IMG/VR virus record: IMGVR_UViG_3300017765_003651
Location: 1-27,499 of that record
Origin: a virus
Strand: one strand, 5' to 3'
DNA length: 27,499 bases
Of this stretch, positions 15,777 to 24,262 are shown one piece after another. The position numbers and the translations under genes are program-made. Numbering within the stretch: position 1 is the first letter of the stretch; each line of letters starts with the position of its first letter. Under the pieces are notes generated by a model. The model saw only the letters and a list, made by a program, of their open reading frames with translations. It searched no databases and was not told where the DNA came from.

Positions 15777-16805
15777 TTATTTTTTGTATATTACATTTAA
15801 TTTAAAACCTAAACCATTAGAACATATCTCTTTAGCATTAAAAATATCATGCATTAACGGAGTATTTCCAAATTCAGGATTATCCCAATTACACCAATTA
15901 GATATCCAATTTAATTCAGATACATAGGATTCGGAATGTACTAATTTATAACTATCCATTAAAATATTTAAATTATTAACCCCATAATGAACTGAATGGT
16001 GGGGACCTATAAAAGTAGGTGAATGTTCGTGCATTATTTTTACCACAAGAGAGTCAATATTATTTATAGCAAAAAAGAATAATCCACCTTTTTTTAGGTA
16101 TTTAGAAACATTATTAATTACTTCTACAGGGTTGTGAAGATGATCAACATAATCCCAACACGTAATTAAATCAAATTTTTGATCAAATTCTATAGTTTCT
16201 AATTTATCATTTTTCATATTTAAACCTCTACTTTCACAAAATTGTCTTAAAGGCTTATGGTATTCGTGTCCAGTAATATTATATCCTTGTTCTTGAGCCC
16301 ATTCTACAAAAGTACCTGCAGCACTACCAAAATCAAATATGTCTTTTATTTCTATTTCACTATGTTTTAGTATACTATCCATAGATAAAGAAAACTTAAT
16401 TCTGTCCATTTTACTTAATGTGCCTTCTGTTTTAGTTTTACCATAATTGTTTCCTTCTTCAGCATCTTCTCCACTTGTTTCAGATCCTTCTAAAAACTCT
16501 TGTTTAGCTTTACCTGATAAAACTTGTAAAGTAAAAATTGTTCCAGTATCATTACACATCATGTGATCAAACCCATGTTTAGTAAAAAGATATTTAAAGT
16601 TTTTAGAACCTCCTATAGGACATCTATCTCTAAGAGAAACAAATTCATCTTTTACCTTTCCTGTAAAAGGATTTATATATTTTACTAAAGATTTATAATT
16701 GGTAAGAGAAATATCTTCATAGCCGTCTACTTTAGACCACATTTCTTCACACGTTAGTGTATCTGACATAGAATATTCTGAACTTAATGTTTTTTTAGTT
16801 TTCAT
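15777..16805 (-). CDS. SAM-dependent methyltransferase with N-terminal extension
   Basis: The 342-residue protein has a Class I SAM-binding motif, IFDFGSAAGTFVEWAQEQGY, at about 159-178, followed by GHEYHKPL (motif II acid) and the motif IV region LITCWDYVDHLHNP, then LKKGGLFFFAINN. The first ~140 residues contain RCPIGGSKNFKYLF and a second Cys (MMCND), a place where relatives often carry two metal-binding CxxC motifs; here each has only one Cys. A glycan or sugar-nucleotide methyl transfer is likely. It overlaps the TagF-like gene by 11 bases. An internal ATG at residue 13 could also be the start. Confidence 0.82.
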   Translation of the reverse strand: MKTKKTLSSEYSMSDTLTCEEMWSKVDGYEDISLTNYKSLVKYINPFTGKVKDEFVSLRDRCPIGGSKNFKYLFTKHGFDHMMCNDTGTIFTLQVLSGKAKQEFLEGSETSGEDAEEGNNYGKTKTEGTLSKMDRIKFSLSMDSILKHSEIEIKDIFDFGSAAGTFVEWAQEQGYNITGHEYHKPLRQFCESRGLNMKNDKLETIEFDQKFDLITCWDYVDHLHNPVEVINNVSKYLKKGGLFFFAINNIDSLVVKIMHEHSPTFIGPHHSVHYGVNNLNILMDSYKLVHSESYVSELNWISNWCNWDNPEFGNTPLMHDIFNAKEICSNGLGFKLNVIYKK

Positions 16806-17643
16806 TATTTTTTATTTTTTCTAATGTATCTACAAACTTTTTAGAAGCCATCCTAGGGTATTTACATAATATTTCAGAGTGTATTTCTCTTTCTTTTTGT
16901 AAATAAGTTGGGTCATCAATATATTTTTGTATTGCTTTTTCTAATTCTTCTTGAGTTGTTACACATATAGCAGCATCCATAGCATCATTAGATATATGTT
17001 CATATCGTTTATCTTTCCATTTATCACTTTCAAACATAATAGTAGGAATACCTAATACTATAGATTCTAACCCTACTGAAGAATAATCTGATATTACTAT
17101 AGTTGCTTTTGATAAAGCTTCATCTAACGTATATTCATTATTGTGGAATGCAGGGTGGCCTCTAAATATTACTTCCCCATATTGTTTTAGTTTTTCAATA
17201 TTAACTTTATCTAAACTTGTTAGATCTTTATTCCATGTAGGGGCATATAATATAACTGTATTTTCTTTTTTACTATCAAATAAATTATCTAATTTAGGCA
17301 TACCTACTACTTCTATAGGTAAATTATAATGTGAGTGCCATTCAGCCCATGCTTCAGAAAATGTAAAAATATAATCAGAATGATTAGTTATATCTCTTAT
17401 AAAATCTTCTTCTAAATAAAATTTATTATGTGGGATAAAGGGAAATGCATGGTTAATCCATATACCTAAACCTCCCTGTCTTTTACATGCTTCATCAGGT
17501 TGAATAGTAAAATCAGCATCGTGATAATAACTTTCATCTGTTGAAATTATTGACTCATATCTCCGTTTTAGTAGTTCATTATGGATATTTATACAATAAT
17601 CTTTATGAAAATCATAATGTTTACAATTAAAAATAACTTTCAT
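16795..17643 (-). CDS. TagF/CDP-glycerol glycerophosphotransferase-like transferase
   Basis: This 282-residue protein matches the C-terminal catalytic half of TagF-like CDP-alcohol transferases: ILYAPTWNKDL, IFRGHPAFHNN with its catalytic His, and ISDYSSVGLESIVLG, followed by PTIMFESDKWKDKR. TagF moves a phospho-alcohol from a CDP-linked donor to a glycan. That chemistry pairs well with a TagD-like cytidylyltransferase, and the only TagD-like domain in the window is fused to PEP mutase. So this enzyme is a candidate to transfer a CMP-activated phosphonate. This is inference: the donor could be CDP-glycerol or another CDP-alcohol. It is short and lacks the N-terminal half of TagF. A GAGGAG lies five bases before the ATG. 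Confidence 0.8.
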   Translation of the reverse strand: MKVIFNCKHYDFHKDYCINIHNELLKRRYESIISTDESYYHDADFTIQPDEACKRQGGLGIWINHAFPFIPHNKFYLEEDFIRDITNHSDYIFTFSEAWAEWHSHYNLPIEVVGMPKLDNLFDSKKENTVILYAPTWNKDLTSLDKVNIEKLKQYGEVIFRGHPAFHNNEYTLDEALSKATIVISDYSSVGLESIVLGIPTIMFESDKWKDKRYEHISNDAMDAAICVTTQEELEKAIQKYIDDPTYLQKEREIHSEILCKYPRMASKKFVDTLEKIKNNEN

Positions 17644-18903
17644 TTATTCTCCTCTTATTAATTCTTCTATATATTCAGAATTTGCATACTGATTAGACAA
17701 GTAAGTAATTTTATCATTACCAAATATTTTACTTGCTTTATAACCGAATAAATTTAATGATATATTCCCCCACTCTTGAGATGCATCCCATACACTATAA
17801 GGGTTATCAATTACTTCAAAACCTCCTATTGAACTTAAATCTTCTTGTTTTATACAAATAAAACTTCCTCTTATGGTTTTACATTGTAATGGAGAATTAA
17901 ATATATGTTTATTTTCATCACGAACTACATCTATCCATTTATTTATTCTACCAAAGGGTTCTGCTAATTCTAATGGATCATTATTATCAGGAGTTATAAT
18001 TGATTGGGGATCTATAAATATTTCATAGTTCCAACCATTTCCTATAACTTTATATCCTTCGTTTAATTTAGTTATACATTCATTTATAAATGACCAATCT
18101 TTAATAATTAAGTCATCATTTAAAAAATACATAATAGTATTAGAATCTGTATCTAGATACTCAAATGATTGTTGAAAACCACCCCATTCTAATCCCCAAT
18201 TATCAAATAGTTCATAATCAAAATTATCTTTAATTATTTGAGGGGGTTCTTTATGGCAAGCATAAAATACATCTATTACTTCGGGATTACCATTTTTTAA
18301 TTCTATTAACTCATTTATAAGATCAGGATATTTTTCATAAAACCATCCTAATACTACAAATTTTATTTTTAATGAGGGTAATGGTTTTTTATGAAATATT
18401 CCCAAAACTAAAGGAGTATTTTCATCACACACCCAACCATTAGGATAAGTACATACTTCGTTAGAAGTAAAATCTATATATTCTTGTTTTCCCTCATGTT
18501 TACTAAAGGTTTTTTCTAACCATGGTTTATTAAAACCAGCTTTATGAATAACCATAGTACTAGGAGGTAACTTATCTATTAAAATTTCATCAGAACCTTC
18601 ACTTATCCAAAAATAATATATGTCTGCTTTAGGTATATCTTCAATTTGCATGTCTCCTCCTTGACCAGGATATATTTCTATTGATTTTTTAATTACCTCA
18701 ACATTATCACATTCATTATTGACTTTATCTAGTTTATTAAAATAATCAGAATTATGTTCTATACCATATGCTTTATCAGCATACTTAGCAAATTCTTTTA
18801 GTAAATCCCCTTCACCACATCCTATTTCACAAAATGTTTTTCCTTTTAAATAATCCTTTAATAATTTAGGTATTTCTATAGGACTTCTCCATGGTCTTTC
18901 CAT
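17644..18903 (-). CDS. Fusion of SAM methyltransferase-like and glycosyltransferase-like domains
   Basis: This 419-residue protein starts with a small Class I SAM-binding domain: FCEIGCGEGDLLKEFAKYA near residues 24-42 and the acidic GIEHN that follows it. The end of that domain is near residue 170. From about 175 on, LKIKFVVLGWFYEKYPDLIN begins a GT-A-like domain with TIMYFLNDDLII (an acidic DD metal-like site near 260), and a late VWDASQEWGNISLNL that may carry the catalytic acid. Joining both activities in one chain suggests that a sugar is transferred and then methylated, or that one half has lost activity. It abuts the TagF-like gene and overlaps the next by one base. Confidence 0.72.
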   Translation of the reverse strand: MERPWRSPIEIPKLLKDYLKGKTFCEIGCGEGDLLKEFAKYADKAYGIEHNSDYFNKLDKVNNECDNVEVIKKSIEIYPGQGGDMQIEDIPKADIYYFWISEGSDEILIDKLPPSTMVIHKAGFNKPWLEKTFSKHEGKQEYIDFTSNEVCTYPNGWVCDENTPLVLGIFHKKPLPSLKIKFVVLGWFYEKYPDLINELIELKNGNPEVIDVFYACHKEPPQIIKDNFDYELFDNWGLEWGGFQQSFEYLDTDSNTIMYFLNDDLIIKDWSFINECITKLNEGYKVIGNGWNYEIFIDPQSIITPDNNDPLELAEPFGRINKWIDVVRDENKHIFNSPLQCKTIRGSFICIKQEDLSSIGGFEVIDNPYSVWDASQEWGNISLNLFGYKASKIFGNDKITYLSNQYANSEYIEELIRGE

Positions 18904-20081
18904 TACCAGCCTTGTTTAATTGATTCAACAATATATTCTCTTTGTTCTTCTGTAACCCACCACCCAACAGGGATGCAAATCATTTCTTTTACTACTTTAT
19001 CTAAATTAGGTAGGGCACATCTAAACTCTTGTACACAAGTATGTTTATCGTTTCTTTCATGTACTCTACTTACCATAATTCCTTTTTTCTGCATCATGCG
19101 CATAAAATCATCTTGACGTTTTACTTTAATAGTGTAGATCCAATATGCTGAATCATATCCTTCTTTATTTTCTAATAAAGTTACTCCGTTAGCATTTTTT
19201 AATTGTTCATTATAATAGTGAGCGTTTGCTTTATGTTTAGATATAACGTTTTCATCTACTTCTTTTAGATTAGCTAGTCCAATTGATGCATTAACATCAT
19301 TCATATGAAATTTATAACCCCATTCTGGTATATCTGCTTCACATCTAAAATCTTTTCTATTATCATCTCTATCAATGCCATACCATCTTAATATTTTTGC
19401 TCTTTTATATTGTTTTTCATGGGGACATATTAATATACCTCCATCAACACTTGTTAAATGCTTAATTGCTTGAAAACTAAAAGTAGCGTAATTACCATAT
19501 GACCCTACAGGATTTCCTTTATAATTTGAACCAAATGAATGAGCACAATCTTCAATAACAGCTGGTTTAAAACCATATAACTGATTGCATCTTTCTTGGA
19601 TTTGTTTAATTCTATCTAAATCAATAGGATAACCACCCCAATGTACTACATAAATAATTTTAGTTGTTGGAGATAATTTTCTTTCTAAATCATCAAGATC
19701 CATATTTAAGTTATTAGGATCTACATCTACCCATTTGATTTTCATTCTATTCGCTAGTACTGGAAAGTTAGTAGCAGTACAAGTTAAAGATGTACATAAT
19801 GCTTCATCTCCTTCTTGTATACCAGGCCAATTAGAATCCCAAAATGCTAACCCATCAAAATTCTTTTGATTTTTATCTGGATCTTGTAACATTCTTATAG
19901 CTAAATGCTCAGCTGATGTAGCACTATTAGTTGTTACAACATGAGGGTGATGTAACCTTTGTTGTAAAGCTTCTTCAAACTGTTCAACAATGGGTCCTTG
20001 ACCTATAAATCCACTATTGAGTACTTTGGTTGCTTCTTTTGAAGCATTTTTACTCATATAAACTTTAAATAAGGGTATCAT
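18903..20081 (-). CDS. Second DegT/DnrJ/EryC1/StrS-family aminotransferase
   Basis: This 392-residue protein starts MIPLFKVYMSKNAS, the normal start of the family, so the ATG at 20081 is chosen over an upstream TTG at 20177 that would overlap the previous gene by 113 bases. It has TTNSATSAEHLAIRM, TSLTCTATNFPV, the aspartate of EDCAHSFGS, and the PLP lysine in SFQAIKHLTSVDGG. It should aminate a keto sugar nucleotide. It differs clearly from the other copy at 13.1-14.3 kb, so they are not a recent duplication and probably act on different sugars. It overlaps the adjacent glycosyltransferase by 17 bases. Confidence 0.88.
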   Translation of the reverse strand: MIPLFKVYMSKNASKEATKVLNSGFIGQGPIVEQFEEALQQRLHHPHVVTTNSATSAEHLAIRMLQDPDKNQKNFDGLAFWDSNWPGIQEGDEALCTSLTCTATNFPVLANRMKIKWVDVDPNNLNMDLDDLERKLSPTTKIIYVVHWGGYPIDLDRIKQIQERCNQLYGFKPAVIEDCAHSFGSNYKGNPVGSYGNYATFSFQAIKHLTSVDGGILICPHEKQYKRAKILRWYGIDRDDNRKDFRCEADIPEWGYKFHMNDVNASIGLANLKEVDENVISKHKANAHYYNEQLKNANGVTLLENKEGYDSAYWIYTIKVKRQDDFMRMMQKKGIMVSRVHERNDKHTCVQEFRCALPNLDKVVKEMICIPVGWWVTEEQREYIVESIKQGW

Positions 20082-20694
20082 AAAAATTATTTTGTGCTTC
20101 TTGTCTTTTAATATCTTTTGGATGGTATAAACACCATTCTTCCTCCATTGGTAATGCCCCTTTTGTAGATATCCCAATTATTTGTTCATGAACTTTATTT
20201 TGCCATTTAATTTTAGGCCCGTTCTGTATAATTCGTGTTTGATAATCTGGCCAATTAACCCAACCTTTTTCATTTACATTCCAACGCCATTTATTAATAT
20301 GTTCTTGTGTTAAACCTTCTACAGTATTAACTCTAGGGACTAAAAACATTTCTGTTGTTGGATTGAGTTTTAAAACTTCTTTTAAGTTTGTAATTAGGGA
20401 TTTATGGGGTAATTCATCTGCATCAATTTGGAATATCCAATCACCTTCACAAAGTGATTTTAAATAATTTTTCATATTAGCAAAATGACCATCAAAATGG
20501 TAAGGATACCACTGAAAGAATGTTGGATTAACTGATTTTGCTCTTAAATAATTTTCTACTGATTGTGAACCATTATTAGTATCAAATAACACTATTACTT
20601 CATCTTCTTTATCAATATGTTTTTTTAAAAAATTAAGTAATTTAGTTATTTCAACTAATTCATTACAAACTGGTATAGCATAACTAATCCTCAT
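20065..20694 (-). CDS. Small family 2 glycosyltransferase
   Basis: This 209-residue GT-A enzyme begins with ISYAIPVCNELVEITKLLNF and has the strand DEVIVLFDTNN. The metal-binding DxD is at 91-93 in FQIDADELPH, and the KVHEQIIG near residue 167 is where LPS-core-type family 2 enzymes have a conserved His-Glu. The end LYHPKDIKRQEAQNNFY resembles the R/H..K..R.. end of KdtX/WaaE-like members. It probably adds a sugar to a lipid-linked or core-type acceptor. The ATG at 20694 is preferred over a TTG at 20700. It overlaps the genes on both sides by 11-17 bases. Confidence 0.84.
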   Translation of the reverse strand: MRISYAIPVCNELVEITKLLNFLKKHIDKEDEVIVLFDTNNGSQSVENYLRAKSVNPTFFQWYPYHFDGHFANMKNYLKSLCEGDWIFQIDADELPHKSLITNLKEVLKLNPTTEMFLVPRVNTVEGLTQEHINKWRWNVNEKGWVNWPDYQTRIIQNGPKIKWQNKVHEQIIGISTKGALPMEEEWCLYHPKDIKRQEAQNNFYDTLI

Positions 20695-21253
20695 CTTCAA
20701 CTATAATAGCTTCTTTGGAAAACATACCTAGTTCTTCTGCAGCATCCATAAACTCTAACTTTTGATAACGTTTCATATTTTTCATATCCATTCTGTTTTT
20801 ATAAAACGTACCTGGATTCGTTGGGTCTGGATATTTATGTTGATCTTCTTCAGAGATAGGTATTGATTTAACTACCGTCCAGCCCCAGTCTTGATATTCT
20901 AAATCTTCTTTTTCTCCTGTTTCAGCATTTACTGTTATTGTACCCCATGTTTGTGGTTCAGGGAAAATCATTCCTTTATTTGGCATTGTAATTGCCGTAG
21001 GAAACCAAGCTAATTTTTCTCCACCTCCTGGAGGCACAAGATCTAGTCTTAAATCTTTAATTAAGTCAGCTGTAAGTTCTAAAGTTTGTTTAAGTGCTTC
21101 ACTATCTAAAGTCATTGTAGTATTTGAGGTATAACCACTAGTCATACAAAGCCATGTTTTTATGGTTCCATTTTCTGTTTGGAATTCTGATTCGTAACAT
21201 GCGTTACTATCACAAACAGGGCTATCTACTAATTTATCTCCTAATTGTTTCAT
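20684..21253 (-). CDS. Unknown protein embedded in glycosyltransferase block
   Basis: The 189-residue protein has two nearby Cys (PVCDSNACYES), a Gly/Pro-rich stretch (LVPPGGGEKLAWFPTAI), WGTITVNAETGEKEDL, GWTVVKSIPISEEDQHKYPD, and an acidic end (EEDED-like IIVEDED). It has no membrane segment, no signal peptide and no domain I know. The composition looks like a phage virion or accessory protein more than an enzyme. It overlaps the GT4 gene before it by one base and the family 2 transferase after it, so it belongs to the same transcript. It may be an acceptor protein or chaperone for the glycosyl block, but that is a guess. Confidence 0.6.
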   Translation of the reverse strand: MKQLGDKLVDSPVCDSNACYESEFQTENGTIKTWLCMTSGYTSNTTMTLDSEALKQTLELTADLIKDLRLDLVPPGGGEKLAWFPTAITMPNKGMIFPEPQTWGTITVNAETGEKEDLEYQDWGWTVVKSIPISEEDQHKYPDPTNPGTFYKNRMDMKNMKRYQKLEFMDAAEELGMFSKEAIIVEDED

Positions 21254-22569
21254 TATGCTTCTACTTTTTTAAGTTTTGGTAATTTTAATTTTGGTAATTC
21301 TGTTTTAGTTTTACCTACCTTTTTAAGTTTTGGTAATTTTAACTGTTGTACTTGTGGTGCTGCTTCTATTTTGGGTAATAATAAAGTTAATTTTTCAGTC
21401 ATTTTATCAAAACTCCAATTATCTTTTAAATATTGTGTTTGTTTACGGGATTTTTCCCAATATTGTTTGTAGTTTTTAAATACATCTTTCATAGCTCTAC
21501 TTGCTATATTTGTATCAATATTAAACCATTGTGATTCTTTTAACAAAAATTGATTTGAAGCAGATTCGTGTACATTTTTAAGTTCACCACCAATTAATAT
21601 ATTATAATCTTTATTAATAAAATCAAGATGTCCACTCCAATTAGATACAATTGTTGGTTTACCTGTAATTGCTGCTTCTGCTAATGGTCTACCGTAACCC
21701 TCACCTTTTGTAAATGACACAAAGGCTTTTACTTTAGGATCATTATTTAATAGGTTCATTTCTTCATCAGTCATTTCACCATGTAACAGGTAAATATTAG
21801 GTAAGTTACCTGAAACCATATCTCTAATTCTATTAATTTGTCTTATTATAACTTCTCTATCTAGTAAGGAATAATTAACTTGATTACATTTTAAAACTAA
21901 AGCTGGTTTTTTTCTTCCAGGACCTTTAAAAGTTTCTAAAAACGTTTTAATTAAAGTAGCTGTGTTTTTTCTAGATTCTCCAAAATTACCTGGTAACCAA
22001 TGTCCCGTATGTAAAAAACAAAAATCTTCTTTTATATCTTTTAATATAGTTGTTTTTGATGAAATAGGTTTTTTATAATATTTGTTTAAATCTAAACCTT
22101 CAAATAATACCTCAATTGGTTTTTCTAGTTTTATAACTCCTACTTTTTGGTTTGTATTACTATCCACTTTATCAAATTGTGTATTTAAAGCAACTTGTTT
22201 TGAATGTTCAGAGCTAACTAAATTTAAATCCATTCTATTACTACCTTCAATAAACTCACCTGGATATATATTAGTTTCAATACCCGCAGACACACCAATA
22301 TTAAATTTACCTACTCGTTGAAATTCATTTGGTACAGTAATCTGCATCCAAACATCAGGTTGTTGTTCTAATTTTCCTATAAAACGTTGTCTTAGTGGAT
22401 CATCTAATGATAAAAAATTCCAGGGACAATCACCCCATTTTTGGGGCATGATTTTAATATCCCATTCTTCTCCTTTTGATTCTATTAATGACTTTACAAA
22501 ATCTCTTGATCTTGCTCCGTAACCGGAAAATGTGTCAATTGGACACGATACTATACATAATGGTTTCAT
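21253..22569 (-). CDS. Family 4 glycosyltransferase with Lys-Leu-Pro repeat tail
   Basis: This 438-residue GT-B protein starts MKPLCIVSCPIDTFSGYGAR, a typical N-terminal glycine loop. It has SAGIETNIYPGEF, and the C-terminal donor site with the E-x7-E pair E290/E298 in GEGYGRPLAEAA, followed by GKPTIVSNWSGHLDF. The core ends near residue 395. The tail that follows is basic and has repeated units (KLPKLKKV, then ELPKLKLPKLKKV). Such a tail might bind membrane or acidic partners. It overlaps the second GT4 by four bases and the unknown gene by one. Donor and acceptor cannot be told. Confidence 0.88.
   Translation of the reverse strand: MKPLCIVSCPIDTFSGYGARSRDFVKSLIESKGEEWDIKIMPQKWGDCPWNFLSLDDPLRQRFIGKLEQQPDVWMQITVPNEFQRVGKFNIGVSAGIETNIYPGEFIEGSNRMDLNLVSSEHSKQVALNTQFDKVDSNTNQKVGVIKLEKPIEVLFEGLDLNKYYKKPISSKTTILKDIKEDFCFLHTGHWLPGNFGESRKNTATLIKTFLETFKGPGRKKPALVLKCNQVNYSLLDREVIIRQINRIRDMVSGNLPNIYLLHGEMTDEEMNLLNNDPKVKAFVSFTKGEGYGRPLAEAAITGKPTIVSNWSGHLDFINKDYNILIGGELKNVHESASNQFLLKESQWFNIDTNIASRAMKDVFKNYKQYWEKSRKQTQYLKDNWSFDKMTEKLTLLLPKIEAAPQVQQLKLPKLKKVGKTKTELPKLKLPKLKKVEA
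21266..21342 (-). repeat. Two near-by 23-base direct repeats coding the Lys-Leu-Pro tail
   Basis: Two identical 23-base stretches, at 21266-21288 and 21320-21342, share the core aagttttggtaattttaa preceded by a T run. Read on the minus strand they code LKLPKLKK-like units at the C-terminus of the GT4 gene. A third, partial copy of the Leu-Pro-Lys unit lies between them. The repeats are in frame, so they could have arisen by local slippage or unit duplication, and could change in number between related phages. Confidence 0.75.
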
Positions 22570-24032
22570 ATTGATTGTATTTCTTTTAAAAATTCTGGTG
22601 TTAAACTAATTGGATTTGGATTATAGTTATTTAATTTAGTAGAATCATCTACTTTAGTAACTGTAAATCGAGGTTGGGGTTTCCATTCTTCAAGTAAATT
22701 ATTAATATTATTAATAAATCCTTGACCCATTTTACTTGCTGTAAATCCTGACTCGTCTGATAATACCCATTCTCTACCAGCTAATCCTCTTCTTTGTCTT
22801 TCTTCGGGACCCATTTTATAAACTTTCATTAAAGCAATCGCTGCGTCTTCAATTGACACTTGACTAGCAAAAATATAAGGAGTTAAAGGTGAACCTTTTA
22901 CTGAACGTGTTTTAGGGAATAAAGGCATTGCCCACTCACCACATTTTTTATATTTACCATCTGCATTTGATGGGTGTTCAGTTGAAAAATTAATCCAATC
23001 ACCATTTTCATCTTCAAAACGCATTTGGTCTTGCATACCACCTTGTACTGGTGCTATAATCATTCTACCTGCTGTTAAAGATTCAGTTAAACCTAATCCC
23101 CAACCTTCATTGTCTGTCATAAACATGTGGGCGTCTGATAGATTATATAGGTAATTTAATTCTTTTTCTTCATATTTATCTTCATCTATTTTTACTTTAT
23201 GAATTTTAGGATCACATAAACTATCAATTACCGCATTTAAATCAGTTCCATGTTCTTCCACAGCTTTTGTATGCATTATTAATAAACATTTTTTAGCTTT
23301 TTCAACTGGAAGCTGATCTAAAAATGTTCTCCATGCTAAAATAATATCTGAAGCATTTTTTCTTCTAATATTTCTAGAATTCCAAAGCACTATAAAGTCA
23401 TACTTCTTATTTTCTAAAAATTTATCTTTCCAGGCTTCAAAACCAAAATCATTTACAATAGGAAAATACTTTTTTTCATCTATACCATGTGGGACATAAT
23501 TTACACGTCCTGGTTTTGGATGATCTCTAAGTACATTTTCTACTATATTTTTAGTTTGTTTTGAAATACAAAGTAACATATCATCTGAACGATAAAAATT
23601 TCTATTCCACATAGGATAAGGCAAATCATCCCAGATAGTATAAAAAATTAAGGGACATTGTTGTCTGATTTCATTTTCCATTTGATACATCCAAATCCAA
23701 TAACGTGGATCTGTGAAATGTACTATTGCGTCTGGTTTTTCTTGTGATATAATACCCCTAAGCATATTTTCATCACCATAACCTTTTGTAGCTATAACTT
23801 TAACATCTGAATCTGTTAAACCCATCATTTTATTCACATCATTTGATATATCAAACCCTTGGCCCTCTTGAGGGTGATTAACTGCTCCTCCTAAATTAAC
23901 CCAATTAAAATGATGTGCTGAATTTAATACAATTTCTTTAGCCATATTTCCCACACCTGAATGTGTACGAATATCATCAGAAAGCATTAGGATTTTTTTA
24001 CGTTGATTCTTTGGAATGTAACCTTCTTTCAT
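22566..24032 (-). CDS. Family 4-like glycosyltransferase, first gene of the glycan block
   Basis: This 488-residue GT-B protein begins with a short polar stretch, then KILMLSDDIRTHSGVGNMAK, the N-terminal donor/acceptor loop. The C-terminal half has FIVLWNSRNIRRKN, which opens the second Rossmann domain, and the donor-binding E-x7-E pair E309/E317 in NEGWGLGLTESL. GRMIIAPVQGGMQDQM follows it. All family 4 landmarks are present. AAAGG lies four bases before the ATG. It is the first gene after the regulator-like gene and starts the glycan block, with a 20-base gap before it and a four-base overlap after it. Confidence 0.87.
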   Translation of the reverse strand: MKEGYIPKNQRKKILMLSDDIRTHSGVGNMAKEIVLNSAHHFNWVNLGGAVNHPQEGQGFDISNDVNKMMGLTDSDVKVIATKGYGDENMLRGIISQEKPDAIVHFTDPRYWIWMYQMENEIRQQCPLIFYTIWDDLPYPMWNRNFYRSDDMLLCISKQTKNIVENVLRDHPKPGRVNYVPHGIDEKKYFPIVNDFGFEAWKDKFLENKKYDFIVLWNSRNIRRKNASDIILAWRTFLDQLPVEKAKKCLLIMHTKAVEEHGTDLNAVIDSLCDPKIHKVKIDEDKYEEKELNYLYNLSDAHMFMTDNEGWGLGLTESLTAGRMIIAPVQGGMQDQMRFEDENGDWINFSTEHPSNADGKYKKCGEWAMPLFPKTRSVKGSPLTPYIFASQVSIEDAAIALMKVYKMGPEERQRRGLAGREWVLSDESGFTASKMGQGFINNINNLLEEWKPQPRFTVTKVDDSTKLNNYNPNPISLTPEFLKEIQSI

Positions 24033-24052
24033 ATAACCTTTATTTTTTAAAT

Positions 24053-24250
24053 TTATAAACTACCACTAATTGTTAAGTCGGTGTGGTTGTGTAATTTCTT
24101 TCGAAATTCTTCGTCTGTTAAGTACAGATGGACTGCTCTATTTGTTAATTTTTGTAAATTAAATTTATGTCTAATTGATGATACTTTAAAATCTTCAAAT
24201 AAATGATCTACAATTTTTACACTTGTTAACTTTAAATTTTTATTTGCCAT
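24053..24250 (-). CDS. Ribbon-helix-helix-like DNA-binding protein
   Basis: The 65-residue protein fits the ribbon-helix-helix pattern: a short basic strand (LKLTSVKIV), an amphipathic helix (HLFEDFKVSSIRHKF), a polar turn (NLQK), and a second helix (LTNRAVHLYLTDEEF). RHH proteins dimerise and use the strand to bind the major groove of palindromic sites, often at their own promoters. The gene lies between the replication block and the glycan block, preceded by a 37-base gap that carries a palindrome (24263-24280). It may be a phage transcription regulator for the genes downstream. Length and layout match other small RHH repressors, but no family name can be given. Confidence 0.65.
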   Translation of the reverse strand: MANKNLKLTSVKIVDHLFEDFKVSSIRHKFNLQKLTNRAVHLYLTDEEFRKKLHNHTDLTISGSL

Positions 24251-24262
24251 AACATTTTATAT

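Noticed and set aside
20082-20177. Longer start (TTG at 20177) for the second DegT aminotransferase
   Set aside because: The extra 32 residues would lie over the end of the family 2 transferase, and the family normally begins at MIPL, which matches the ATG at 20081.
24033-24052. Rho-independent terminator or tRNA in the gaps
   Set aside because: Gaps are at most 37 bases and none holds a GC-rich stem with a T run or a cloverleaf.
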